NCBI GenBank assembly: GCA_030220185.1
Contig: JASPKZ010008351.1
Location: forward strand, 1,798,001-1,862,000
Length of the DNA stretch: 64,000 nucleotides
Reading direction: 5' to 3'
Origin: Diploptera punctata
Taxonomy: Eukaryota > Arthropoda > Insecta > Blattodea > Blaberidae
Of this stretch, positions 10,372 to 22,555 are shown one piece after another. Positions within the stretch are counted from its first letter, which is position 1. Each line of letters opens with the position of its first letter. Made by a program: the position numbers and the translations under genes. The notes under the pieces were generated by a model. That model made no database searches and had not been told where the DNA came from. It saw only the letters and a program-made list of their open reading frames with translations.

Positions 10372-10461
10372 AATAATAATAGTAATAATAATAATAATAG
10401 TAATAATAATAATAGCAATAATAATAGTAACAACAACAATAATAATAGTAATAATAATAAA
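10372..10461. repeat. (AAT)n microsatellite
   Basis: Imperfect AAT array with AGT and AAC variants. Confidence 0.9.
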
Positions 10462-10521
10462 AGTTATCTAGATAGAAACTTATGTATGGGTGGGGGGGAT
10501 GACTTAATTTATCTAGATATA

Positions 10522-10776
10522 AGTTAACCGCTATTGTCTCGAGGTAGCGTGCTGCCTTGTGACGCAGCGGGTCCGTGTACGATTCCCGGTCGGGACAAGC
10601 TTCCTGGGTGAGGTTTTTTTTTTCCGGGTTTTCTCCTCACCTGTGAGATAAATGTGAGGAAGCTTTAAGGCCCAAAAGGTTCTCAACATCATCTGCCCAT
10701 CATCATCATTCGCCGCTGTGGAAAACAACAGGAAGCTACCACACCTTGTAAAGTCATGCTATGATTGTATAGAATG
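10522..10776 (+). mobile_element. SINE1, tRNA-derived
   Basis: The tRNA-like head (GTCTCGAGGTAGCGTGCTGC, B-box region decayed to TACGATTCCCGG) is followed by the SINE1 body with GTGGAAAACAACAGGAAGC. TCTAGATATA flanks it at 10512-10521 and 10777-10786, a 10-bp TSD. Confidence 0.75.
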
Positions 10777-10865
10777 TCTAGATATAGAAGAATTGGGGGC
10801 AAGCAATTTGAGATAAGGAACGTAGGGTCTCGGACAAAAAAAAATACTGTGTTGATACTTACTTA

Positions 10866-11170
10866 CTCTTACTTACTCACTGGCACTATCGAACCCGTAG
10901 GTTCATGGCCGCGTGGACACAAGCTCTCCATACATCCCTATCCTGAGCTAATGCTTTCCAATCATTCGCTGTATAATCTACTTCCCTCAAATCATAGTTA
11001 ATGTTATTCTCCCACCTCATTCTTGGTCTACCAACTGGGCGTTTTCCCTCTGGCTTTCCTACAAGAAGCTTCCATGCAAGTCTTTCATTCCCCATACGTG
11101 CAACATGTCCGGCCCATCGCAGTCTACGAGACTTAACTCTTCTTATTATGTCTTCCTATAAAGACCAATG
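10866..11170 (-). mobile_element. Family 1 non-LTR 3' end
   Basis: The minus strand encodes MGNERLAWKLLVGKPEGKRP and the GRPRMRWENN segment to the MNLRVR stop, then the (GTAA)n tail (TTACTTACTC on the plus strand). It is 5'-truncated near 11160. Confidence 0.85.
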
Positions 11171-11703
11171 AAGTTTATCTCGACTGTCATCGACATGAAC
11201 TTCGTGAAATGGCGGATGATTTTTTTCTTGGAATGAGCTAACTCGTAGCTTTTTTTTTTTTGGAAAAAAGTGAGAAAGTGAGCTATGCCATACAAGACAA
11301 AAAAATCGACATATATAAAAGCAACTCAAAAGTTCGAAATCGATCTAAACAACAGCTAAACAGCACCTTGGATATTAACAGTAATTTGATAGTTTGAAAA
11401 CTTTTATTGTGTCTAAATAAACAGTGGTGTAATTAGGACTGTACGAGGGAATTAAAAGCGTTAGCCTTAATAACAATGTTTTAAATTTTAAAAATAATTA
11501 GAAAGAATATGGATGAACATCAACAACTATTTTAAGATGCAAAATATAGAGAAATGGAGTTATAGGACGGGTTTTCAACTCCTCAACCCATTATGATGAT
11601 GAGTTCTTCCAAAAAGTATTTGTTCTGAATTACAACATAATTACTAGTTTGGATATCGTAATATCATAATCCTCCTTGGGTTGGATTTTCGAAACTACTG
11701 TAT

Positions 11704-12395
11704 ACTAACTAACTCACTGGCACTATCGAACCCGTAAGTTCATGGCCGCGCGGGCATAAGCTCTCCATACATCCCTATCCTGAGCTAATGTTTTCCAATC
11801 ATTCCCTTATCTTCCCCCAAATCATAGTTAATGCTATTCTCTCACCTCATTCTTGGCCTACCAACTAGGCGTTTTCGCTCTGGTTTTCCTACAAGAAGCT
11901 TCCATGCACATCTTTCATTCCCCATTCGTGCCACATATCCTGCCCATCACAGTCTACGACACTTAACTGTTCTTATTATATATGGCTTCCTATAAAGACC
12001 ACGTAGTTCATTGTTATGTAGTTTTCTCCATTCACCTGTCCATCTCTCTTTGGTCCAAAATTATTCCTAAGAACTTTATTCTCAAATACTCGTAATTTCC
12101 TGCCCTCCCTTAAAGTAAGAGTCCATGTTTCGCATCCATATAATATAACTGGTAGAATAATAGTTTTATATATTTTCAGTTTAACGTTTTTTAAAGGAGT
12201 TCGGACGACAAGAGTCCCTGTAATGCATAATAATATGCATTTCCAGAATTGAGCCTATGTTTAATTTCTTTGTACATCTCATTCCTATTTGTGATTATTG
12301 TTTCTAGGTATTTGAATTCAGTCACCTTATCAAAATTTCCCTCGTTCTAAAATATGACGATCAGCCAGAGATTGTCATCTTAATACCATTTAGTG
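11704..12395 (-). mobile_element. Family 1 non-LTR 3' end, longer and decayed
   Basis: Same 3' end as 10866-11170, extended back through the GCETWTL region into the end of the reverse transcriptase. Several frameshifts are present, and the coding match fades near 12395. Confidence 0.8.
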
Positions 12396-12899
12396 CCATA
12401 AAAAATATGTGTATCATTGCGTTCAGATTCTACAGATAATATTAATAATCCTAAAACTGGAGAAAACGAAGATCGAAGCGAAATCTAAAACAGATTGGTA
12501 ATGGCTACAAATTTTATTTTTGTGTTGCTATGAAATAAGAGATGAAGTGGACTGGTCACTTTTCTGGAACACTGGACACTATCTTATTTGGTTTCTTGTT
12601 CTAACTATTTAAGGACTTTAATGTTGTATTCATTTGTCTGCCACCGAAGACGGTTTCTTATCTCTTTCTCTCTTATTCTTTTTACCTTACAAAAAGAAGT
12701 TTAACATTAATTTCTGGTTTATATGTAACTGTTATTCTGATTTAAACTTTACATTATTTGTATATTTTATATCCATCATGTTCTACATTTCGTCTTTAAC
12801 AAATGTTACAATGTTTTAATACATTCTTCCGGTTTTCAAACAGTACAGTATATTTGCGATATAGGCATATAATAAAAATGAATATAATGTTAATAAGTA
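12396..12899. other. Unannotated AT-rich stretch
   Basis: No supported feature. Confidence 0.45.
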
Positions 12900-13758
12900 T
12901 ATTATATAATACTCTTTTTACTAACCTAAATACTGTTCTTACCCAAATACTTCAACGTGTTCATAATTCTTGCATACGTTTTATTTGTGGTATACGTAGA
13001 TTTGATCACGTTACACCATCCCTGGAACAATTGTTATGGCTTCGTCTACAAGATCGTAGAACCATCCATTCCCTATGCCTTTTCTATAACATATTACACA
13101 CATCATTACCTTATTATTTATTACACCGCTTCACTAGACTCTCTGATACACATAAATTAGATACCCGATCCTTTGAGCGCAGTGTCCTTTATATCCCTCC
13201 TCATCACACTCACTACCTATTATTCGAAATCTTTTACAATTTCTCTTGGTAGAACATGGAATTCCCTTCCACCCTATGTCAGAGACTGCCAAACTTTACC
13301 ATCTTTCAGAAACAAATTGAAAATAAAATTATTAACAGAAACAACTCACTAATATTACTTTTTAAAAATTAATGTGTTTTTTCATTATTTAATAAAAATA
13401 GATTTAAGATTCGTTAATATATTTACCTAATGCCTTGTATAAAAATCATAGATTAATTCATTGTAGTTTATTACTTTCTTTGTATTTTTTTCTTTCTTTT
13501 CTTTTTATGTATAGTAGATTCGAGCTGTACTCCTTTCTGTATTCATTATATCATTAATTTAATTTTAATTGTATTTAATTTCATTGTATTATTAGACATT
13601 ATTTTCATTATTATTCAATTTGACAGATAATTAATTGTTTAGTATGACTAGTATTGTAATTTTTTGTATTTATATGTAACATATGTTTGTCCTGGTGAGT
13701 GGAAGGGAAGGCCACATAGCCTTAACTCCACCAGGCTAAATAAATCTATTCTATTCTA
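12900..13758 (+). mobile_element. CR1/jockey-like non-LTR 3' fragment
   Basis: Encodes VHNSCIRFICGIRRFDHVTP and LRLQDRRTIHSL, then with a shift a WNxLPxxVRD-like segment, paralogous to 2431-3423. The 3' UTR has the same GTGAGTGGAAG...GCCTTAACTC block at about 13695-13730 and ends in a short TATTC/TCTAT repeat. Diverged and frameshifted, so older than the copy at 2431-3423. Confidence 0.8.
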
Positions 13759-14064
13759 TAAATATATCTCCTTGAGAATTAGAAGATCGTAATTAACTTA
13801 TTTGCCGGTATAATGTCAAACATCTCTTACCATTTTTCTCTTTTTAAAAGTAAAAAATAAATTAATTAATCCGGGGACTTTTTTTTTACTGATTTTCTTC
13901 TCTAAAAAAAGCTGAATTATAAATCGAATTTTGATTATAAAAAATCGACAAATTGTAAATATAAATCGACTTTTGTTTGTATTTTCCCTTAAATATTCCA
14001 AATAAATATAAATAAAGAATGATGACAATAGATTTCGACGAAATAATCAACAAAACTGACATAA

Positions 14065-14215
14065 ATATGTGGAGCGTATGTCCAAATCCAGGTATCCTGA
14101 GGCATTTTTAAAGTACCAACCAAACGGTAAAAAAACATTGGGTCGACCAAGGAAGAGATCGTTAGAAAAAAATTAGTAGGCCGTAAACAGTTATTTCAGG
14201 ACTACAAGAAGAAGA
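14065..14215 (+). pseudogene. Non-LTR RT C-terminal remnant, GAA-tailed
   Basis: Reads RMSKSRYPEAFLKYQPNGKK then TLGRPRKRS, the standard C-terminal motif, followed by an AAGAAGAAGAAG tail. Confidence 0.6.
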
Positions 14216-14331
14216 AGTTGGTGATGAATAATCTTGGTACAGTGATGGTACCGTGATGGTACAGTGTTTCTCTTTTCAAGTACATTGTTGAATATATAAA
14301 TGTGCATTGAGTTTATTGAATTTTTAAATTA

Positions 14332-15380
14332 CAGTAAAAGCTCCTTATTCCGTAAATATGCCGCGAATACAGAAACCGTGAATATTGAATGGTAATTTGT
14401 ATGGATATATAGAGGATATGTTCCAAGGTTCCAAAATAAAATAAAAATTATCAAAATAAAAACAATTTAATGAGAGATTTTTGAGAACTTATATTAATTA
14501 TTATTGCCAGGCTTAGGCAAGGGCTTAAATAACTTAGTAATATTTTCCTGTTTTGTAGTTTAAACGACTCGCCAACTCGTAAACGGTCAAGCATTTCTAT
14601 TTTTATTTAAGTGGCAACACTACTTTTTTTCGTTTCGGAACTAATTTTTCTTTTCTTTTACTAGACATAAATTGAGAACAATGCAGAAGAGAGACGTGTT
14701 ATTCAACCAAAATTATTGCAACGAATGACAAGTTGTAACAATAAAACGCCGATCGTGGCGAGGGTGGCATTTATCAACGGACATAGTGGCACGTGAAATA
14801 CGGCGGCGGCGGCTTTTAACAACGAACTTTTGGTTTGAATCACTCTTTGCAAAAACCGCCTTGGCATGTGTCTGTAGTAAAAAAAAAGTTGCCAATGCGT
14901 TAATAAAAGATACTTAATCCTTCTAATACATCGACTGGATCCGCGAATAAAGACATTTTTATCCGCGAATACAGGAACTGTCCACCGCTGTGGTCTCGAG
15001 GTAGCATGCTGCCTTGTCACGCAGCAGGCCCAGGTTCGATCCCCGGTCGGGGCAGTTTTTCTGGGTGAGATTTTTATCGGGGTTTTTCTTCATGGTAAGA
15101 CAAATGTCAGGAAAACTTTAAGGCCCAAATGGTCCCCGAAATCATATGGCCATCATCATTATCCTTATCATGATCATCCTTCACCGGTGTGGAAAACAAC
15201 GGGAAGCTACCACACCTACAATTCCCTAGTAAAGCTGCAAGCATAGCATGAAAATGCTATGATTGCAGTGAAGGACCTGCCTTCGGACAGAATTACTATT
15301 GATGGATGGATGGAATACAGGAACTGTGTCGCAATTTTTTAACCCGCGAATAACAGAACCGTGAATAAGGAGCTTTACTG
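14332..15380. mobile_element. Tigger/pogo-type non-autonomous DNA transposon, interrupted by SINE1
   Basis: Terminal inverted repeats CAGTAAAAGCTCCTTATTC and its complement GAATAAGGAGCTTTACTG abut TA on both sides (14330-14331, 15381-15382). The internal sequence has no transposase. A SINE1 sits at 14982-15313. A second copy with other insertions is at 58201-59891. The CAGTA...-type end and TA target duplication are typical of Tigger-like elements. Confidence 0.85.
14982..15313 (+). mobile_element. SINE1, nearly complete, nested in the Tigger-type element
   Basis: tRNA-like head with GTGGTCTCGAGGTAGC (A-box region) and GGTTCGATCCCC (B box, 15033-15044), then a body ending in a GATG repeat. 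A perfect 14-bp TSD, AATACAGGAACTGT, lies at 14968-14981 and 15314-15327. Best reference copy of SINE1 in the window. Confidence 0.9.
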
Positions 15381-15382
15381 TA

Positions 15383-16127
15383 TATCAAATGTATAACACC
15401 TATCTGAACAGTCTTCGTATATCTATAGATTAAGTTTATGTATGTTTTTATTAGTTTGGAAGTTTCTCTTTACTGTTTTCACTCAACATAATACATTAAG
15501 CAAAATTTGAGAATTACTTATTATTTTTCTACTTCTTTTACGCCATGTTCCTTAAGTCTTCCTAATCACTTCCATTCATTCTTGCCAGCATTGAGCATTC
15601 GTTCTCCATCTTGTAATACCAAGTTGCCTGATGTCAGTGTACTCATCATCCATTCATTGTAGTCGTGGTCTTACAACTCTTTTTATCCAACTACTTTAGC
15701 ATCTAAAGTAATCTTGGACACTCATTTTCAACAAGTTCTAGTCATTTAATTGAATCAAAAGCCAGTCTAATTAAACAAATAGACAAACAAAAGGAACTCA
15801 CGGTTTGGGAAAAGTTCCACATTCAGAAAAACAAAGGAAAACTTATGAACTTCGAAATTCCCGCAAATTTTGACCTGATCCAGAGGTTCATCGGCCCACC
15901 AACAGAGGGAAGAAGATTTTCTTCCGATCGACATAACATCAGTTGCCAAGAAAGTGTTGAAGATGAGACCTTTGTGATCTCGAAATCGCGATCTACTTAG
16001 AAAATGTATATGAGGAGAGGTAAGAAACATTTAATTTCACCATAAATGAAACCTCATAGTGATTAAATATAAGTTCTAGCCATTATATTTTTTAAATTAC
16101 ATATCAGTTACAGTATAGACATCCTTG
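15383..16127. other. Unannotated AT-rich stretch
   Basis: The ORF at 15767-16030 has no family match that I recognise and is probably chance. Confidence 0.4.
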
Positions 16128-16688
16128 TATACAGGGTTAATCATAGAGAGTATTACAGACTTCGAGGAGTTGTAGAGGGGACTTAGTAGATCAAGTTTTG
16201 ATAAGGAACCCATGTCCGGAAACGTATCATTTTGACGTAAAATAAGTTTGAAAATCGGAACACAATGGGCTGATATCGCGTGTCTTGTGTTTCAGAATAA
16301 ATATTACACATTTTTAGGGGTTGTACTACAAGTGTGGTTCCATGTGGCGACCGTGTTGTTCGATTCACAAAGTGTACCTGCGACGCAAGTTTTCATACAC
16401 ACGCCCTACAAGACCTGATGGGTGCTCAATAATTTCTGCTGCCGCCAGAATTCGTGCAAGAAGATTTTCCTCCGACTCGATAGGTGTAGTACAACCCTTA
16501 GAAGTCTGTAATACTTATTCTGAAACACAACACACACGATATCAGCCCATTGCGTTTCGATCTTCAAACGTATTTTACATAAAAATGGTATGTTTCCGGA
16601 CATGAGTTCCTTATCAAAACTGTATCTACTAAATCCTTTCTACAGCCCCTATAAGTCTGTAATACTTACTGTGAAACACCCTGTATAT
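16128..16688. mobile_element. Fold-back MITE with TATACAGGG ends
   Basis: Long inverted arms, roughly 16130-16335 and 16490-16686, both carry GTCTGTAATAC, CCGGACATGRGTTCC and GATATCRGCCCATTG-type blocks. The ends read TATACAGGG and its complement. No transposase remains. The ORFs at 16183-16605 are arm artefacts. Confidence 0.7.
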
Positions 16689-16940
16689 ACTTTACAGCTC
16701 TATACTTGTTCGAGTTCGTCAGGTATCATTTTCAAAATGGTCCATATAAATGCCGAGTATTACCATTTGGTTTTGACTTCAATTATTGTTTGTAAATAGA
16801 ACAGAGGTAACTTACATGTTATGTTGACTTAACTGGACACATTGTCCATAAAAACATCCTATATTACAAGTTTATTTACGCCATAATGCAATTTAGTCGT
16901 ACTGGAATCTTGTCTGTATCGAAGACTTTTGCCGCGCCTG

Positions 16941-17065
16941 TATTAGTCGAGCAAGCTCGGACTAGGACGGAGGGAAGGCTTTGCTGTAGCGCTCGTCACA
17001 TTGGAAACTAAGCAGGGCGCTAGTTATGAATATCGCCGTCCTATTCCGAGCTTTGCTGACTAATA
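16941..17065. mobile_element. 125-bp MITE with 30-bp TIRs
   Basis: 16941-16970 is inverted at 17036-17065 (TATTAGTCGAGCAAGCTCGG at the left end) with a few mismatches. Possible TA-bounded element. Confidence 0.6.
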
Positions 17066-19237
17066 ATAAAATAAGGATGTTCTGCTTTTCTGTTTGTAAA
17101 CACTGAAAATTGGCGTACATGGTGCGTCTCTGCTATTGAACTAGATAATGCGCAGGCATGTTTGTCAAGGCATTAGTTAAAAAAATTCAAACATTAGTTT
17201 TATATAGATAGAATAAACATTTTATTCATCTTTTTCATAACAATATGCATTCACTTCACAGGTACTAACTACATCTTACTTAGTTTTACTTGAAGAATGA
17301 TTTTGTACTTTAAATTATCCAAAGCAAATGTATATTCAATTCACCACATTATATATAATTAATCATATATTACTTGAATTTATTTGTTTCATTTATTTAT
17401 GCTGACCGCTATAATTTCGCTTCTTTCCATAAATTCATTCCGATATTTTTTAATTCTCTAACAAATTTATCAAATTCTACTTTAATGTAACACTGATAAA
17501 TTCTCTATAATTGTGATTAATGATTCGAGACTATAGTACAATTTAAAATTATATATATATATTTCATTCCAAAACAGATTTGAGACTCATCAAATAAAAT
17601 ATTATATTTACTTAAATTCCAGTAATATATAACACAGAAAATGCACACAATAAATTTCAAAATAAATTCTACAATACCATTGCAGTAGTGTGTATTCTAC
17701 TGAAACAGAATTTCAATGTATAGTACAAATATGATTGGTAGAGGTAAAAAAATTGGAACTAAAACACGGCAATTAATAAAGTGTACATTGATAATCTTTC
17801 TATAGAAGCAAATAAACTCACGAATTGCATAATACATTGTATTTGAACCAACAAATTAACCCTGACGCTATAAGGTTAGTTATATGAGCAAGTGTTATTT
17901 ATATTGTATCGTAGCAAGGCGACTGAATTCAATGTTTTAGGTAATCAATTGAGTTGGTGTTCACTTGATGAAAATCCATTACTTATTTAATTAAATAACC
18001 AGTGTTTTAGTCTGAAATTCATACCTGTAATAACCATAGTTACACTGTATCGTAGAGTTAATTATTATTCAGAAATTTTGGTAAATCTGTTTAGGTCAGT
18101 GGTTTTCAAATATTCGAATCTAGCTGCCCAATACCCTATTATCTCATCGAATTACGTAGATCTCCGCATAGGCGGTTGAGAGCTACAGATTTAGGATAGT
18201 TTTGAACAAATTCAACTACATTTTATTATTTTTGAGCCTCTGGACTGTAGAAACTTGTTAACACTTTATTTATTGTTTTACTTATTTTAGTTTTAAATTA
18301 TATTTAGGATGCATTTGTGAAATAAAAAACCTTTTACTCAGGTCTTTTGTTTTCAATTTGTTTCTATAACTGTGCTTTCTTGTAATAAGGCATATTGTTA
18401 GAGTTCAAGATACCATGAAACACAGACTGTCGTTTATTATAAACACTATTAAAACTTATATAAAATAGACTATCACTTCAAGGATATTCAATAAAAATCC
18501 CAAATATTAGGCCCACTATTTCGTAGAAGTACAAAAATATATGGGACATTTCACTATACAATATGTAATATTAAAAATCTAACAATGTTATAATATGATA
18601 CAAGGGTAACAAAAAAATACAACACATTATTGCTGATTCGTAGATTTAACACTGCATGCACATATTTATCATCGGCTTAAACAAATCATCTGTCTCCCTA
18701 TTTGTTTCACCAGATGTAGAAATAAGACATGTCACATCTACTTTGAAGGGATAGGGAGAGTACGCTCTCCATTACATATTAATATCAATGGCAAATTAAA
18801 CATTATACACGTAAATTTATCAAAATAAGATCAGAACTCTTGGATTATATATTTAAGTTGCCTATGTGATACAGATAAACAATACAGAGTCATATTTTAG
18901 ATAGAGTCAAAAAGTAAAGGAAGCAGGTAACTTACGAGGGAACAAAAAGTACAAGTAATAGGATAAACACAATGAATGGGAATGGTTAGGTGACAATATG
19001 GCAGAGGATACATTTATTTTAATACATTGGATGTTACAATAACACAATAATTGCAGAAGATTATATTACATAAAATTTAATGTTTCTATCTTTAAATGTA
19101 ATATTAAAATGTAAAATTTTTAACTTGCAATACTACACATTCAGGACGAAGATAATTATGCCATAACATAAAATAAATTATGTAACTGGCACAAAGATAT
19201 ACGATATAAAATATGATAGTTTGGCTTATATTACTGA
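17066..19237. other. 2.2-kb unannotated AT-rich stretch
   Basis: No ORF over 60 codons, no clear repeat boundary, no tRNA. Could be intergenic or intronic. Confidence 0.5.
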
Positions 19238-19304
19238 ACTTTTTTTAATTGATCCCTATTAGGTTCGTCTTCCGGGCATATAGGCCGTGGTCCAGTCGTT
19301 CTTC

Positions 19305-19350
19305 TACTCGACGTTTCGTCTACTGCTGCGGTAGACATCTTCAGGAGATA
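19305..19350 (-). ncRNA. Hammerhead ribozyme motif, element A1 left arm
   Basis: On the minus strand: core CUGAAGA (19344-19338), one extra U, stem II GUCUAC/GUAGAC with loop CGCAGCA, GAAA, then CGUC (stem III ACGU, cleavage after C). Stem I UAUCUC/GAGUA flanks the core with a bulged U. All conserved core residues are present. Hammerheads with minimal stem III are known in Penelope-like elements. Confidence 0.75.
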
Positions 19351-19794
19351 CTGCGTGCTCTCTGTGAACTCCTCAACAGTCGGCTGCAGACTGGCTGGTC
19401 GTTGGAAACTCCCTCCCTATTTATAGGCACGCCCCTGGTGGAGACGCGGTTTTCTGCGCGGTCCGTGTTGCGTGCTGTTTTGTCCAGGCTGTCGCTAGCA
19501 GAAGTCATAGGCTTCGTTGTCGTATTGTGCAGTGCCGGGATCCAGATTTTGTTTATCTTCATGTAACAAAAAAGAAGAAACCATGAAGATAAACAAAATC
19601 TGGATCCCGGCACTGCACAATACGACAACGAAGCCTATGACTTCTTCTAGCGACAGCCTGGACAAAACAGCACGCAACACGGACCGCGCAGAAAACCGCG
19701 TCTCCACCAGGGGCGTGCCTATAAATAGGGAGGGAGTTTCCAACGACCAGCCAGTCTGCAGCCGACTGTTGAGGAGTTCACAGAGAGCACGTAG

Positions 19795-19840
19795 TATCTC
19801 CTGAAGATGTCTACCGCAGTAGTAGACGAAACGTCGAGTA
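19795..19840 (+). ncRNA. Hammerhead ribozyme motif, element A1 right arm
   Basis: Core CUGAAGA 19801-19807, extra U 19808, stem II 19809-19814/19822-19827 around loop CGCAGUA, GAAA 19828-19831, CGUC 19832-19835, stem I arms 19795-19800 and 19836-19840. It differs from the left arm by a loop nucleotide. Expected to be active as a dimer or with stem III stabilised, since stem III is only 2 bp. Confidence 0.75.
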
Positions 19841-19937
19841 GAAGAACGACTGGACCACGGCCTATATGCCCGGAAGACGAACCTAATAGGGATCAAGACG
19901 CCGGCCGTGAAAGCCTACAGTTATACTTTTATTAATT

Positions 19938-20911
19938 GTTTCATATTCTTGCAAGTTAAAACGATTGGAATCTATATTGTATGTGCGGCATTTTTCTTTT
20001 TTATTTGTATAAGAATAACATCTGAGGTATGGGTCCAGGATCTTAGGTGTATCCAGTAGACTATGTATTTCGATTGTGTTTTTTATTTGTTTTTTCTGAA
20101 GAAATTAACCTTTTAATGAAACCATGAAATGGATCCCTCGCAAGAAACTTCAAGTCGGCATTCGACTGAGAAAAATCCTCAAAGTTAGTTGGCACCAGGG
20201 TTTAAACCCGAACTTTCCAAATACGAATCTCAAAAGCTAACAATCGAACAAATTCACTCGGTTCGGCAATTTTTGCTTTATTTTATTCTAAACTATAAGT
20301 TTTATGATTGCTTTACCACCTTTGCCATAAATGTTAAATTTTGAATGTGAATAAAATAATCATTCTGCTGTAAGTAGAATTAGGCACGTGAAATTCAGGG
20401 TTTGTTGTTGATAAGTTATATTAAATACTTTCCATTTTCACTTTATGAAAAGTACAATTCAAACCTAAATTATTACATGGAAATAAGATAGTCAGTGATG
20501 GGATACCTTAGGCCGAGATGAAAATAATTTTTTTAATAACAATGCTATGAGAAAGACTAACATAAGGACGAATTACCAATAGTTATCGTTATTTTAATTT
20601 CGCTCACTTTTCTTCATATCAGAAAAAAAAACAATCTCAACTTAATGAGTGGAAATGAGCTAGAGGTATTTTCGCACTTCGTAGATTCGTTGTCGCATCA
20701 CCTTCGTAGAATCGACGTGTTTATGAAATTTTCAATATGAACATGTATTTAATATTTATTAAAATTTAATAGCTACATATTTTTTGATCACGCTACTCCA
20801 AGCTGCTATAGTACGTAAGTTGTAAAAATTATTTGGGCGCAAGTGTATACGCACCTTTAAAGAATTCAAATTACTATGTTTTAATCACTGCTTCTTCCCT
20901 AATTAAATTAA
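19938..20911. other. Mostly unannotated; decayed SINE-like segment
   Basis: 20140-20275 contains a GGGTTTAAACCC B-box-like sequence and resembles 55560-55680; possibly an old tRNA-derived SINE. The rest shows nothing. Confidence 0.3.
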
Positions 20912-21265
20912 CTCACGGTGGTTTATGGCCGCACGGACAAAACCTCTCCATACATACCTATCCTTAGCCAATGTTTTCCAATCATCCCCTGTATAATTCA
21001 TGGTGAATATTATTTTCCCACGTCATTCATGGCCTACCTACTAGGCGCTTCCCCTCTGGTATTCCTTCAGCAAGTTTCCAGCCCTTTTTTCATTCCTCCA
21101 TTCGTGCCACATATCCTGCCCATCTCAATCTAAGAGACTTAATTATTTTTTATTACATCTGGTTTCCCATAAAAACCTCTTATGTATACACCTGAAATTA
21201 CTTTCAAACGATACTCCACATCTCAGGGTTCTTGTAATACCTCTCTGCCATGCGCCGCACAATTC
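20912..21265 (-). mobile_element. Family 1 non-LTR 3' end, old copy
   Basis: The minus strand matches the final ~110 codons of family 1 with many substitutions and indels. The GTAA tail is nearly gone. Confidence 0.7.
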
Positions 21266-21283
21266 CTAGTATGTATATATATA

Positions 21284-21361
21284 AGTTCGTGCTTACTCAC
21301 TAATTTAAATATATATATATATATATATATATTAGGGCTTTAAATTAGTGAGTAAGCACTA
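21284..21361. repeat. Inverted repeat around a TA microsatellite
   Basis: TGCTTACTCACTAATTTAAA is inverted across a ~26-bp TATATA core. Small fold-back element or cruciform-prone site. Confidence 0.6.
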
Positions 21362-21837
21362 ACTAATTTTTCAACATATATAAAACTACATGTATACAAA
21401 AATATTCGGAATAAGAATTTCATATATATAATTTCCTATATCGTTTAACAAATTATTCGCATAGGCATGCGTTCAAAAGTTGTGTTAGGTTACACTTAAA
21501 ATTATAATTGAAAACAAAGTTAATTTCACCATGTACACTTAAAAGAAAAAAAAATGAGCCGCTTCAAAAAGCAGTCACTGTTATGGCCCATTGCGCATGC
21601 TCGAAGAGCTAAAGCTGTGGTTCACGAGGTAACGCATTGTTAAATGTTTTAAATACGCTGCATTTGGTTTTAATCGTCTTAAATAATTAAAGAACAGTGA
21701 AGGAGAAACGTTTCTAGATATTTACGAGTGTTCGACAAATGCAAATTACTCAAATTTCTACATTTCAAATAAAGTTCAACTCTCGTTCATAGCGTAAAAG
21801 TAAACAAGACAACCAGGACTTAAACAACTAGTATCCT

Positions 21838-21930
21838 ACGTTCGAGTAGCGTAGATAGTTAAACCAAGTACAAAATGATGAAATATATATGAGAGCCATG
21901 GTTCGAATCCGTCGACAATGTTTTTTTTTA
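21838..21930 (+). mobile_element. Possible tRNA-derived SINE head
   Basis: GTAGCGTAGATAGTTAAACC resembles an A box and GGTTCGAATCC at 21900-21910 is a perfect B box. The body cannot be defined. Confidence 0.35.
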
Positions 21931-22257
21931 TTCATTTGTATTTTCGAAAAAATACATCCTATAACATTTAATTCCTGCCACGTAATCTACGTCCATTTTA
22001 CATTATATTAAGTAATATTCCTGCCTTCATAAACTCTATAACACTATTTAGCTACCGGTATAAATTTCATCGTGTGTGCAGTACCACGTTTTAATAATAA
22101 TGTCATAAATTTATGTAATAAAAGATAATATAGCTTCATATATTTATGTGTTTATTTATTTGTTACGTATTAGTGAGGAAAAAATTTCACCCTGCAATTA
22201 AAATATTTAGTTTATATTTGTCAAGTCCAGCCTAATAATAGCCAATAGTGATGGGGG

Positions 22258-22259
22258 GA

Positions 22260-22330
<71 letters not shown>

Positions 22331-22412
22331 TAACAACAACAATAATAATAATAATAATAAATATATAATAACAATAATAAATAATAACAATAATAAATAA
22401 TAATAATAATTC
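22258..22412. repeat. (AAT)n microsatellite
   Basis: About 150 bp of AAT/AAC repeats. The isoleucine-rich ORF on the minus strand is an artefact. Confidence 0.95.
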
Positions 22413-22481
22413 GTTTTTTTTGTTTAGAGTAGAAAGACAGAATAAAGTAGAAAGCATTTTAACAATTAAAAAATTTAACCT

Positions 22482-22555
22482 CATCTTGAATCGAACCTGT
22501 GACACCTTGCATACGAATCAAGCCACTAAGCACTGAGCTACGCGTTCGCTGGCTT
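22482..22555 (-). other. tRNA-like sequence (pseudogene or SINE head)
   Basis: The minus strand has GCGTAGCTCAGTG (A-box-like) and GGTTCGATTC (B box) at suitable spacing within about 73 nt. The acceptor ends do not pair well, so this is a pseudogene or SINE head rather than a functional tRNA. Confidence 0.45.

Larger units (their letters stand above)
19252..19924. mobile_element. PLE-like palindromic element A1 with two hammerhead motifs
   Basis: Arms 19251-19563 and 19582-19894 (313 bp each, no net indels, few mismatches) are separated by 18 nt. A 30-bp tail (19895-19924), containing CCGGCCGTGAAAGCCTAC, is on the right only. Flanks ACTTTTTTTAATT and ACTTTTATTAATT (19238-19250, 19925-19937) look like a 13-bp TSD with one mismatch. 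The element fits a non-autonomous Penelope-like insertion of two inverted pseudo-LTRs plus tail. ORFs of 95-133 codons here are read-through of the arms and are not genes. Confidence 0.75.

Noticed and set aside
19249..19896. ORFs of 95-133 codons on both strands
   Set aside because: Near-identical sense and antisense translations of the A1 palindrome arms; not proteins.
22482..22555. Functional tRNA gene on the minus strand
   Set aside because: A and B boxes present but acceptor and anticodon stems do not pair convincingly by eye; kept only as tRNA-like.
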